DNA of 64,000 nt from Camarhynchus parvulus (lineage: Eukaryota > Chordata > Aves > Passeriformes > Thraupidae), in assembly GCF_901933205.1 (NCBI RefSeq), contig NC_044574.1, positions 22,739,733 through 22,803,732 of the forward strand, in the 5' to 3' direction. Made by a program: the position numbers and the translations under genes. The notes beneath the pieces were generated by a model that ran no database searches, was not told the DNA's origin, and was given only the letters and a program-made list of their open reading frames with translations. This document shows, piece by piece, positions 10,567 through 22,551 of this stretch (position 1 is its first letter; the number at the start of each line of letters is the position of its first letter).

Positions 10567-12949
10567 GTGAGCTAGTACCGGCAAATAGTTTGGGATAGGG
10601 TTTGTTTTCCTATGTCGTAAATATGAAACTCTGTAGCACAAATAATTAAAGCAATTCGGTATAGACCAAAGGTGGTAGATTGTTGTGGGAGAGGGAACTC
10701 TTTAACTGCTCCACCACTGAATGCAGAGCTGGTACTTACATAATTTGTTGTTTTAACCAATCAAATTCTTTCAGGCACTGGCTCTTTCTCTAGAACTAGT
10801 TGTTCCAAAGCAATTTGTTGTTATGCAGCAGACAGCAGCACTCCTTAAATTGTGTGAGGGATAAGTTGCCAAGAACCTGAGAGCTCACTCTGTCCTGCCT
10901 GAAGCATTTGGTTCTGTCCCTTGTTATGGTAACACAAAAACATACTACTGTTCTTTTGTGCCTGACATTAAAGGCAAGTTGACCAAGTAGTTACATGGGG
11001 CAAGAAGCATCAGGAATATGGAGAGCTGATAGGAAAAAAACCCACCACATACAACCCCACCACCATCCCCACTCCTCACAAGACAAAACCCCAAGAACAA
11101 ACAAACAAAAACCCCAACCCATCAACTCACGATTTTTCTTGGTTACTTGCAGCAGTATCAAGTTGTACTTTTCCATGCCTTCTTTCTTAGAATTAAAATA
11201 TGGAGAGAGCATTGAAGAAAAGGACGTTAACACTTGTTTCCCTGAGAACTTGAAACTGAGTGGCTCCCTAAAAATCATAAACTGTGAAACTCTTTCTTAA
11301 CCTCTTGAGCTAAAACAGCATATTTCAGCTCAAAAGCCTAATGAGACCAAATGTCCTCAGAAGCATTGTCAACAGTCACTGGCCATTGGCAAGCAATTTT
11401 TATTGCTGTTGCTGGTTATTTTTTGGTTTTGTTCTCTTGTGTGAAAGTTTCCTATTTCCCCAAGATGCTGATTTTTCTAAACCTAAGAAAATATTCAACT
11501 GAGGATGGTGCTTCACCAGTTTCTTCAGTTGCACTTGCTGAGTACTAACTAGAATCTTTTAATTCAGCTTTACCTCAGAAGTATGACGTAGCTCAAGGCA
11601 GAAATTGGGAGCCTGCAGAATCCTGTTTATCTTCAATTTAATAAGACTTACTTGAATCCTGAAGGTTAAATTCTCAAAGCAGTTTTTTCCCAAGTGATTC
11701 AGTAATGATTCTGTACACACAGTTGCAATTTCTCCTTTCCTTTCCCTGTCTCTTAAGGGTATGCCATACTGAACATCTAAGCAGCAAGACTGAAAATGGA
11801 AATTGATAGGGATGTCAAATGGGTTAATAAGTTTAAATCAATACAGTCAAGCTTCCCAACTCTGTAAGTGAAATTACCATGTAATTGTAATGGATTTACA
11901 ATGTAATTGTAAGTGAGCCCTGTTTGCAGGGCACACCATCCTACAGCCTTATTTCTTTATCTCAATACCAGCTACTAAAGAACCTGCTTCACTTCATGCT
12001 AGTGATCATCCCAGAGTATTCTGCCCTCCCCCACCCCCTTCCATTCACATCTTCAGGAAACAGTGCTAAATGCCATCCAAATAGAACATTATGGTTTATC
12101 AGAAACAATTATTTCTCAAACTTGCTTTTTCAGGAGTAAATTCTCCTACTCATGTGATTTTGTGTACTTGTCTCAAAAAAGGTCTTCTAGTATTGTCAGC
12201 CAAGTAATTTTCTATATTTTCACTCCATGCAAAAATTTTTCATTATCTGAGTTGTTCTTACTTCATTTTATTGACCTTCTTCTGAGTATGTTTCAGACTT
12301 GTTATTTTAAAAGACAATTAAATAATTACTTTAAATGGAAAGAATTTCTGTTAAAACACTTATGTTGACCAGAAGACTGCTGATGAAATTTGATTAGCGC
12401 TCCTGTCTGTTGCATAAATAAAGCCACAATCATAAATGATCAGTCAGAAGGCGTAGCTTTTAACTTTAAAGTTCCAGGTTTGTCTGAATAAAGCCCTGTC
12501 AATGCTTTACAAAATAGTTTTTGCCAAAGTCTTATTTTTCATTTGCCAGCACAGTGATTATCAGTGTCAACTTTTCCTGACCTTTTCCCCCAAACTTAGT
12601 CAGTCATTGAAACTCATATTTAAGAAAATGTAATAAAGTTTTCATTCCTTCTTATTAGATTAAAGGAATTTGTTTGAAACATGCACTAAAAATTTTGTGA
12701 TATAGCAAAAAATAATAACTTTACTGGAAGTACATTTGTATACATTGGAACATTTTAGTTTGCCCAAACAGATATGTATCTCAAAGTAGGGCTTTGTTAG
12801 CAGTTTTAGTTCTGACTTTGGTTTCCTTGATATTCAGGCCTTCAGGACTGAGCTGCCTTTTGTTTGAAACTTAGGAATGTGTATTATTTTTATTCTGTGG
12901 ATTTATGCTTCTTTATTCTAAACTGTACTTCTCCCAACTGCACTCTCAG

Positions 12950-13069
12950 CATCTCCTACCGTACTGCCTTAAGGAAAAAGCTTCATTCTTCCTCTTCTGT
13001 GCCAAATTTCTTAAAATTTCTGGCTCCTGTAGATGAAAATAACACCTCTGACTTTAGGAGCACAACAAG
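12950..13069 (+). CDS. TBC1D1: TBC1D1 cassette exon 2 (long-isoform insert)
   Basis: 120 nt, 40 codons, phase 2/2, between CTCTCAG acceptor and AAG|GTAGGG donor. It reads I-S-Y-R-T-A-L-R-K-K-L-H-S-S-S-S then V-P-N-F-L-K-F-L-A-P-V-D-E-N-N and S-D-F-R-S-T-T. The R-K-K-L-H-S-S-S-S start is a basic-Ser phosphorylation context and the S-V-P-N-F-L-K-F-L core repeats that of the exon at 10438. An ATG-initiated open frame starts before it in the intron, but the splice acceptor and required phase define the exon. Skipping it alone or with its partner keeps the frame. Confidence 0.85.
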
Positions 13070-14221
13070 GTAGGGTTCTCTCTTAAAGCCTAGAGGTAAA
13101 ACTGTATTTTCAAAGATTTCTTTTTCTGAAATATTTCAAATGCTTCTTGCACTTGCAAAACCTGATTTGTGCAATGGTTCACCTGTGTGTATTCTGCATG
13201 TAATTGCTGTCAAAAGAATTAAGCTGTCCCAGACTACTCTTCCATTAGGATTGCAGATTTTAGTCATTTTTGATGTTGCAATGGTCATACAACTTCCATC
13301 TATGTATTTCTGTGATTATTCCTGACATAGGAGAGTTTTCACTTAAGAGATTATATGATTCATCCTAAGCAATGTCAGTGTCCTCAAGTTGGAAGGAGAG
13401 GATGACCTGGAAAATGCTCCTGCCTGTTGCTGCCAGAGCTATCTGGATTTCATTTATCCCTTTCAGCTTCTACAAAGGCTCATGTAATCATTTAGCTAAT
13501 AGCTGGAATAAAGCAATGAATAGTTTAGAGTTCTAACAGATCAAAGTTATTAGTGGGATTTTTAATAGGAAGACAGCATTGTTCCTCACTATTTCATTTT
13601 CTATTCTGAGTAAAAACCTCTGTATGGCATGTGTGGATGACATCAAAGGAGTAATATCCAAGGTTCTTGGATTTTGTTCCCAAGTTTGTTGCATATTTCC
13701 GAGGCTAACAGAAAGGTTTAAAGTTTTTCTCCCAGTCTGTGTTGGGAGGAGGTATACTGCATACCCACTGCACAAAAGGTTGGAAGTTCAGTTGGTGTTT
13801 ATAAAGCTCCTTGATGAGTACTGATAAAAGGCATCAGCAAGTTTGTGTCTCCTATGAATAATTGCTAGGTTTTGTGGATGGCATGTAAATAGTGTGATGG
13901 TAAAGCTCCATTATTGTGTATGTATCTTTAATACATTCTGATTAATATACTGCTGCAAAGAAAACTGAAAATTAATTAAAACTGGAAAGAGTAGACTGTA
14001 CAGAGCTGCCAGTCCCTGTCTGTGAACCCCAGTGCTGTTTGCAGCCATGTGTAAGCCTCTGCCACAAAACAAATTTCACCTTCCTGACACTGCGAGCTTG
14101 GCCCTGCATGTGCACAGCACACTGCACCCCCAAGGCAGTGCCCAGGTGTTCCCTAAGGCTGTGTGGCTGTTCCTGGCAGCCCAGGTGATCTCACACACTG
14201 TTCTGTGCTCTGCCCTTTCAG

Positions 14222-14361
14222 TGATTACGAGTCCAAGCACGGCCAGCAGGCCCTGGATGCCGACAGCCCCGTGAGGACTCGAAGGCATTCCTGGAGGCAG
14301 CAGATATTCCTGCGAGTGGCCACTCCTCAGAAAGCCTGTGACTCTCCCAGCAGATATGATG
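14222..14361 (+). CDS. TBC1D1: TBC1D1 exon: linker, RRHSWRQQ site
   Basis: 140 nt. The first base completes the split codon, then D-Y-E-S-K-H-G-Q-Q and R-T-R-R-H-S-W-R-Q-Q-I-F-L-R-V-A, ending S-R-Y-D minus two bases (phase 1), donor GATG|GTAAAG. The Ser codon at 14289-14291 sits in R-x-R-x-x-S and aligns with the regulated Ser in R-R-I-S-W-R-Q of TBC1D4. If all cassettes are skipped, the junction codon is AA+T (Asn), between H-K-R and D-Y-E. The exon is noticeably more GC-rich than its surroundings. Confidence 0.95.
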
Positions 14362-17300
14362 GTAAAGCCTGGGTTTGCTTCTGTGAGCTTTTTGGTGTAT
14401 GTAGTGTTTGAAGTGTGAACCAAGGGGATCTGTTTGCCTGGTGTTCTGTTTGTACTGTCATTGCAGTTTGCCACCTGATTTTTGGTATATACTCAACTGG
14501 TTGGCTGTTGAGTTTTTACATTTCAGCTTCACATGTCAATTGTTCCTCTTGTCTCATGTTAACTAGCCAGAGAAGAAATTATTTTTATGTGTACTATTTT
14601 AATGAGTTCTGGGGAAAAAAATGCATGACCAGGTATTGTGCTGAAGAAAAGAGGATGCTTCTATTTCATCTTTCTGTGTTGGCGTATAGAACTACAGACT
14701 AGAAAAATCCAGGTGTACCAGCAGGAATTACATTTATTTTATGATCTCATTTGAGTTCTGTGGTGCATGCTTTGTCCTCATGTATGCTGCCCTAGTCTGT
14801 GACATTTGCCACTTCAGTCATAATTATCCACTGTTCCCATAATTATTTTGTGAAATTTTGTAGAGCTGAAGAACCACCGACTAGAGGAAAACCACTGTGC
14901 ATAAGCATGCATGTGCATTATTTTGTGCATTCATTTTCTGTAAGCCAGATAGTACAGGACATGCTGGGGCCAAGAATCCCTGAGAAAATCCTCTGGCTCT
15001 CTAAAGTTTGAATTTCACAGCATGAGCTTTGAAAGCTATAACTTCTGACTTACTTCTAAGGCCATTGTATGAAAAATAAGAAAAAGTGTAAGGAAACAGA
15101 AAGGAGCAGTATCTTATAGTAAATGTAGTAAACAGTAACTATCTTAAAGTCACTTTGATGGCTTTCTTGCATCTTAAACTGAGATCTTGATCAACTGGAG
15201 TAGGCACATAACAGAAGTGTTTCTATCATTTATGCACTGCTTGCAATGTAATTTGATTGACAGTGAGGTAAGCTGCGTATATGGGCACAGATGCCTCTAA
15301 AATTTAGTATACTTCAATGTGAAATGATTTCAGGAGCATGTTGTGTGAACATAGATGTGAAATGCTCTGTTGTACTTGAAGGCATGTTATATGAAGGGTT
15401 GTTATATGAAACTTCTATTTTTACAAGTGTGATGTCTCTACTTTGTGACTGGAAATAGTCTTACTTGTTTTTGAAAGCCACAAAACCTTCCCCTATTAAA
15501 TAGGAAAATAAAATCCACCTAAATTGCCTACCCAAGCATTTCCTCTGAGACATAATAGCTGCAAGATACAATCTTAACAACCTACAGCTGGGTAAGCAGA
15601 ATAGTTTGGGAAACAAGTGCGGCCAAAATGGAAAACAGGATGTGCTATTAATAGGAGCAGCAATTTAAAATATTTGGCCTTTTTTCTTCATTCATTTTCT
15701 TTTTTGTTTCACTGTACATACTCAGTTTATCAACAGAAGAAAACTCAGTGTCAGGGGGTTTTTTAAATTATTTAAAGCAAATACTGGGTTTTTCTATTTG
15801 GACTTTTATGCATCTCCTGGAACATTTCTGGCAGTGAAGAATACTCACTTGTTATCAGTCTCTGTAGCCTTAAAGGGAGATGCTGTACAGCTGGTCCTAC
15901 ATTGGACTCACCACCACAGTTAACTAAGAAGCCCCTCTAGTTCCAAAGTAAAAGTAATTACCTGTCATTCATCATCTTGTTTTTCTTTCATATTCTGGTT
16001 TTTTTAAGTCTTTCTCACTCTTTTTAGACTGATTTCCTTTAATTTGTACAAACAGCTGATATATCACCAAAAGATCAATTTCAGCCAGACTGGACAGAGG
16101 GCAAAGAAGGTTTTAAAGATAACATGCTTTGTCATGTTCTGCAAAAGTAAGCATGACGGGAGGGAATTAAGGGAACATCTGTGATTTATGAGTTCCTCTT
16201 TATAGACACAGACTTCACTGACCAGTTTCTCCCTTGAGGTGCCATGGTCAACAGCCTGCTACAGAGTAATCTGCCGGAGAGAAGTAAGGAAAGAAACTGG
16301 GAGAGGGGTGTGTTTAAAAGCTTTTAAGTCGCTCAGCCAAGAGACCCAGATCTCTGTGACTCAGAGATGATACAGTTTTTCAAGTTTAACCTAGGCTGCT
16401 TTACTAAACTTGGTGTTGAAGGTGAAATCCACCAAGCTGCCTGAACTGTGCATTGCTTTGACCACGTGTGGGCAGGCGTTGTCAACAAAATGAAAGTGCT
16501 CTGTGACTGTAACTTCTCTGAGTTGTAATGAGTAAATTGCACATAAGAATGTGTAAGTTGTCGCAAGAACTAGAGACAGCTTTAAGCTTTATATTCGCAG
16601 AAAAACCTAGGCTCTGACTTTTGTGCGTTTTTTTGTATAGACAGGTGGTGAGCTGAATCTCAGTGCATCATGTTCATTGCTGCTCTCTGTGTGGTTAACA
16701 AAGCAGGATATGAAGGTGTATTTACTAAAAGTTTAAAAAAAAAGAAACCCTAGAGAACTGGTACATAGCTTTTGCTGAAATTTTGATCTTACACATTCGA
16801 GGTACTGAACTTGATAAAAGTCTGATATCCTGAGTTTCCACTTGAAGCTTGAACAGCTTAAACAGCACTGAGTCCCACTGTCTTGCACTTCTGAATCTTT
16901 TAATCCTCTAGTGCTCATAAATAGTTTTAGCTAAAACTTCATCTTCTGTAGCTCAGGTGGAACAAAATGGTTGCTGGCTGTGCTTTGGGGGTTGCATCAC
17001 GATTTACCAGGCATAGAGCACAGTTTGTTTTGCAGTCACCATTATTTAAAAGGAAGGATTTACTATATATGAAGGAGAGTATTCTGTCCTAAATCAGTAG
17101 AAGAAAAATGCTGCAGATAGATATGCTGGAAAGATGGGGTTTTTTGCCAGTTGAGATTCCTGCCTTGTCTGATGATTGGACTAAAGTAGCCATGCTCAAC
17201 GAGGCAAGCACTCTGAGACAACATAAAGCCTTGTAGAGAAACCATGTCTTGGTTGTTGTGGGAGCAAAGCCCCACATACACACCCTTTTCCAGCCACTTC

Positions 17301-20300
17301 CTGCTTGTTGGTGCTGCCACATTCCCCTTCCCCTAGTATTTTCCCCTGCTTCTGTACATAACTTTACAGTTAAGCACATCAGAGAACTATTATGCAATTT
17401 GGTGCCTGACAGGAGAGCCAGGTGATCCCTGGTGAGCCTGAAGATGAGGCTGATGTCCAGTTTGAAGACCTAGAAGGATTTTTTAGATGGGTGAAATGAT
17501 TTGTAGGACTTCTAATACTTCACAGCTGGTAGCTGGGGGATGGAGTGGAGTGCTGACTGATGCCAGTTCCACTGTAGCAAGCTGCAGTTCAAATGCTCCA
17601 GCCTCAGCTCCTGCTGTTAGCAGCTTCCCCTGAACGGTTGTGGTCCTGCGAGTGCTGTGGAGCACCAGGGGGCAGCGTTCTCTCACTGGCACCTTCTGAC
17701 ACAGCGTCTCATCCCCGGAATTCTGCTTCTGTTGTTTATTTGTGGGAGTGCAATAAGTGTTGAATCCTGCAAAGTGGAGAGATGGAAAAAGGGAAGCAGA
17801 GTCTCCTTACCAAATGGATCACACTTTGATCTGTTACAATACTACATTTATCTTGAAAGAACGTTTTTATTATTCTTTTTCTAAAGCTCTGTCTCTCCTA
17901 CTCATTCTAAGTAATGTTTAATGTGTTTCCTCAATTATTTTATTTTTACCTTTATACCTCCCCACCCTACTTACAAGCAGATGTGCCTACTTCTGTAGCA
18001 TCACTCAAAACCCACTTTTTTTTGGCTATGCAAGTGGTCCAGGACTCTTTAGTTCTCTGTTCACTGGTAAAAAGGTGAAGAGAACAACAACTCAGTGATC
18101 ATTTTAAACCAGATGAAGTATGGACACACTCAAAGGCCCTAATTTTCAGTTGGGTCAGTTTTCTGGTCCCACTCACAGTATTACACAAGCAATAGACCAG
18201 GCAGGGACAGGTGTCTGGTAGGTGAGGGTGGGTGCCCTTACTCTGCTCAGTAGCAGGACATCCTTAAATCTGTGTGGACTGATCATGAAACTTCACCTTG
18301 CACTGCAGTGCAGCAAGATATTCACTTACATATATTCAGCATCTACAAATGTGTGTGCAGTGGACAGTTTTAACTGCAGTTTTCACATATTGACTGTTCA
18401 GAATTGGTCATAGTAGGAGAACTGTTTTGCAGATTGTCAGAAACTCCCAGCACAGTCCCAAATCATTGCTGGGTTTAAGGGAGATGTGAATAGTTTTTGA
18501 AGGAAATGGTAGGAAAGTAGTGGTGCTTGTTGGAGCTTTCTTGGTGAGGGAGGTGTATTGGAAGTAGACAACAAGATTTTTGTAGCAGCTATGTCAGTTT
18601 TAGGTTGGAGAATAGGTGATTTGTTTTAATATGGGCAATGTGTAATGAAGTTACTTGTTGAGTAGTGAAAGAAGTTGAAATTCAGAGCAATGAGATGCTT
18701 GTACCACTTAGCAGTAGTCAGCAAATAAATTCAGATAAAAAATCAACTAAATTTTATTTTAGACCTTGAGTTGCAGAAAAAAATGTTATAGAAAGCACAA
18801 GTATTTCTGTACAGGAAAATGAACTTGATTCATTAATTAAAATTAATTTGGTTTCAGCCTCTGTCAGATAGAGGTGTCAATCTGGTAAATCCTATGTGCT
18901 GAAGAAAAGTTTGAATTAGAAGAACTGTTATTCTTTAAACCAGCTGTAGTTAACACCGACCTATCTGTTTATGTGCTTTGTGGTGTGGGCTATATCTCTT
19001 CATTATTTAAGCAAATTTTTAAAAAATCATTTTGTAGTAGCATTGCAAATACTATAAGCTGTTGCTTTAGCATTCTGTGCTTAAGAGTGTTTATGGGGTG
19101 TAAGCTATTTGTAATGTGTTTGCCAATACTATTTTAGCAGCGCAGTTATTATTAATTAAAACCAGTTGGTTGTAATTGATTACTCAGTTCTGCTCCTCTC
19201 AGAGCAAATATGTGCTCAATTTGGATTTGCAGCACAGAAGTTTGGCTACAGCCAGTAAGTACATGATTCACGTTTGGTGGCTTCTGTGCCCACTGAAATA
19301 TCAGGGCATTCCTTTCTCAGGGATTGATAATATTAGCAAATGAGATTAATTTGGAGGTAGTGAGTACTTTTTAAAAAGTCTTGGCTTTAAAAGAAAAGCA
19401 AAGTCCAAAGTATCTTTCAGAGCTGATTTTAATCAACAGTGTTGAAATACACAGTTTTTCAAGAATTCCTCGTTCAGCCATTGCTTTAAGTTGTATGTCA
19501 GATTAGAAGAATTTGTTGCTTCTTGTGATTCTGTATCTGAAGCTTTCAGATTACAGAAGGCTCCTGGTCATTATGAAGTTGAATATTATGTCTTTGGTTA
19601 TAGAAGTTTGCATTTCTCTTTATTTCTGTACCATGTGTGAAAAAAGGTGTTGTAATACCTGAATGGAAAATCTGAAGAGAACTAAGGATGTTTTTGATGT
19701 CTTTTCTTTTGGCAATTGAATCTTAAATGACTTTAAAATTCTCTTGTTTGTTTGCCAAGCTAAATTTTCTAAAGTTTAAAATGCAACAACGAAAAATAAC
19801 ATAATGTATTAAATAAAAGGCTTAATGGATTCTTCTGTCCAGATTCTCACTATATGTTGTCTGTCTTTTTAACCCCAGAGAGTGGATGTGACTGGTAAAC
19901 ACTGCATGTAGAGAGCCATGTGTAAACAGTTCTGTAGTGAGGTTGGTGGTAATGCATTATTATTGAGCCTCCTCCCTATCAGCCCTTCCTTCTACTTGAA
20001 GTGTTGGAGTTTCTTATCAAAGATGAATCTTGTTGTCTGGGTTTTGACAGTTGAGCTTGGTTAGACTAAGTGATTCTGAAAGAATGGTTTTTTAAATTTA
20101 GGCTTTTAGGTTGGTTTGTCAATTAAAACTTGTTTAATACTAAGGTGGATTGATTAGGAAAATACTTGATAAACTAATTTTTTCTTAGTGATTTACAAAT
20201 GAAATATCCCTGTTCATATCATTTCTGATCAGATATTGTCTGTTTTAATTACTACTGAGATCATTCACCATCTTTCTATGTACAGACTTTCTTTAGTGTG

Positions 20301-22509
20301 GGCCCTGGTAGTAACATATCATGATACTTCCTTCTTAATCTTTTGTACTTTGTTTTTGTGTCATCTTTCCATTTAAGAGTTTTGTGTAATGTGTTTGTTG
20401 ATCCTTTTGGAGTGTAGGGATACTCTTCACCTTAGGGTTGAAGCATTGCCATGTGCAGTGAACAGCTGAATATAAATAAATAGATGAGCTGTACAAATTC
20501 CATCTCAGTCCATTGTTCCTACTGGCCTTGTCCTTTGTTGGATATTATAAGTAGTGGAAGCATAAGAGGAATTATTTTGAAGTGTGTATGGATGTGCTAG
20601 AATGTTTGAGCAACATTTCCATCTGGTTCATGAGAAGTGTCATCTGAAATTCAGTACCTTGAAGAAGTTCTCACAAGCCCAGGAAAGATGGTGGTCTTCA
20701 CAGTGAAGTGCAGTTTCTCAGGGAATCCTTGGGTTTGACCCACAGACTTGTAAAATTCCATTGTGCAGAAGAACAGTTCTGAAGTGTAGTCCAAGTATGA
20801 ATCTCAAATGGAGAATTACCATAAAATTACCATTGATAGTTATTAATAGTTATCAAGTCACCTTGCCAAATCCTGAACCTTAGAGAACAGAAGTGCTATA
20901 GGCTCATAGGAGTAGCTTGTATGGAGGTAGAATTTTATATGAAAGCGAAGGAAGCAATGTATTTGAAAGGAGTTAGGGTCAGGTCAAACGTGGAATAGGA
21001 GTCAACAAAAGCTGACTAAGTTGGCAGATGAACAGGGAAGCAGTCTTTCAGTGTGTGCTGAAGCATTCAGATCCTGCTTAAGTGCACCTCCTAATCTCAT
21101 AAAAGTTCTGAAGGGTGCACATTGCTTGGACGTTAACACATGGCAGTTTGGTTCAGTGGAATGTGAGCTCCCAGTTAGATGCAGCTGACTTGCTATACTG
21201 TTTATCTTTGCTTTCTCTGCTATCCTCCAGATCCCCAACACAATACTCAGTTCCTTGTCACAGTACTTCTGCCATTGTCTGTTCTGCATCTGGAAGCTGG
21301 GTGGTATGTATGTATCTCTGTCACCTTGTATGTTCAGGGACGTGGGTTAGTGCTGACTTACCAAATGTCTGCGTTTTTTATTTTGCTTTGAGGGATTTCC
21401 TTCGCGTTCCACCTTCTTCCCTTCTTACCAGCCGAACAGGTGATGCAACTCTGCAGACTTCTGACAGGCCCCCTGAGCAGCTAAACAGGTTCATTTTGCT
21501 TTCTGTAAATCTTGCCAGCATGCAGACAGGAAGGAAGGCAGCTTTTGAATGGCTTGAACTTTATCAGAGTAGACTTTAGACTTTCTGTTAAATATCCACA
21601 AGTGATAAGAAGCAAAAGAAAAAATAGAAAAGGAGCTGCTGTTTGGAAGGCAAAATCAATCCTAGGATTCTTCATAGAAGCACTAGAGGTAGGGTTGATA
21701 ATCATAATTGTTCAGCTTAGAGAATTTTGTAGCCTTTTGGTTTTCTTTTATAGCTTTAAACATTTTTTTTTTAATGAATACTGATTTTATCAGATTAGTC
21801 AGCAACAAATGGGAAATTTTCAGCCTAAATGGGAGCAGGACTGTGGTCTTCAGTAATTAATGCTTTGCAGCAGTTCAGGTGTTGTCACAGTTTGACCACT
21901 GGAAAACAACAAGTAGTAGTGTCTCTGATAAACTTGTGAGCTTGGTACTTGAAGACCAATGCCTGAAATTTGTCCTGAGGAAGTGGGATATGTACATTGA
22001 AAACAGGAAGATTCTAGATGTTGAATGTGTTTATTCTTGCTTTAGGAATGCAATGTGTTTAATCAGTTTCCTTGCATGTGTTTTACCAGCCTGGGTTTTT
22101 TTGGGTTTAGGGCTCTTTTTAGCGAGTAGGTAGCCATAAACTTTATCTGGACATACTCTATTATTTTCTAACATATTAGTGCATATATGCAAACATAAAA
22201 TCAGAATACACATCTGATGCTAAAAGAGATACATAAACCACTGGGAGGATGTGTAGAAGAGACTTGCTTCACCAAGATGTGCCTGTGTTCCATATTGGAT
22301 GCTTTGAGAATGGAACATGAATGTAAGATGTGAACAGACCACAGACACTGTACAGTAGATAAGGAGTTTCCTATCTAGATCAGTTTTACTTTTTTGCCTT
22401 GGTGTATGGAGAGCACTTCTGTTGATTCCTCTTTCTTATGGTGTCATTATTGTATGCAGCCTTAGAGGAAATTAACAACTTCCCTTGAAGATTGTCTTTT
22501 TATTTCTTT

Positions 22510-22551
22510 ATTATTTTATTCCAAAAAAGTATTATTTTATTCCGAAAAAGT
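22510..22551. repeat. 21-bp tandem duplication
   Basis: Two adjacent copies of ATTATTTTATTCC[A/G]AAAAAGT, differing at one base. Intronic. Confidence 0.85.

Larger units (their letters stand above)
9397..14221 (+). other. TBC1D1: TBC1D1 intron holding a cassette-exon cluster
   Basis: Interval between the RRRANT exon and the RRHS exon. Any insertion here must be phase 2/2; three candidates satisfy this (9710-9754, 10438-10566, 12950-13069). A low-complexity A/C-rich patch lies at about 11034-11125. The remaining intron sequence shows no gene. Confidence 0.85.

Noticed and set aside
21115..21579. 154-codon open frame in the 10.4-kb intron
   Set aside because: No recognisable domain, no phase-compatible splice borders evident, and a reverse-strand open frame overlaps it.
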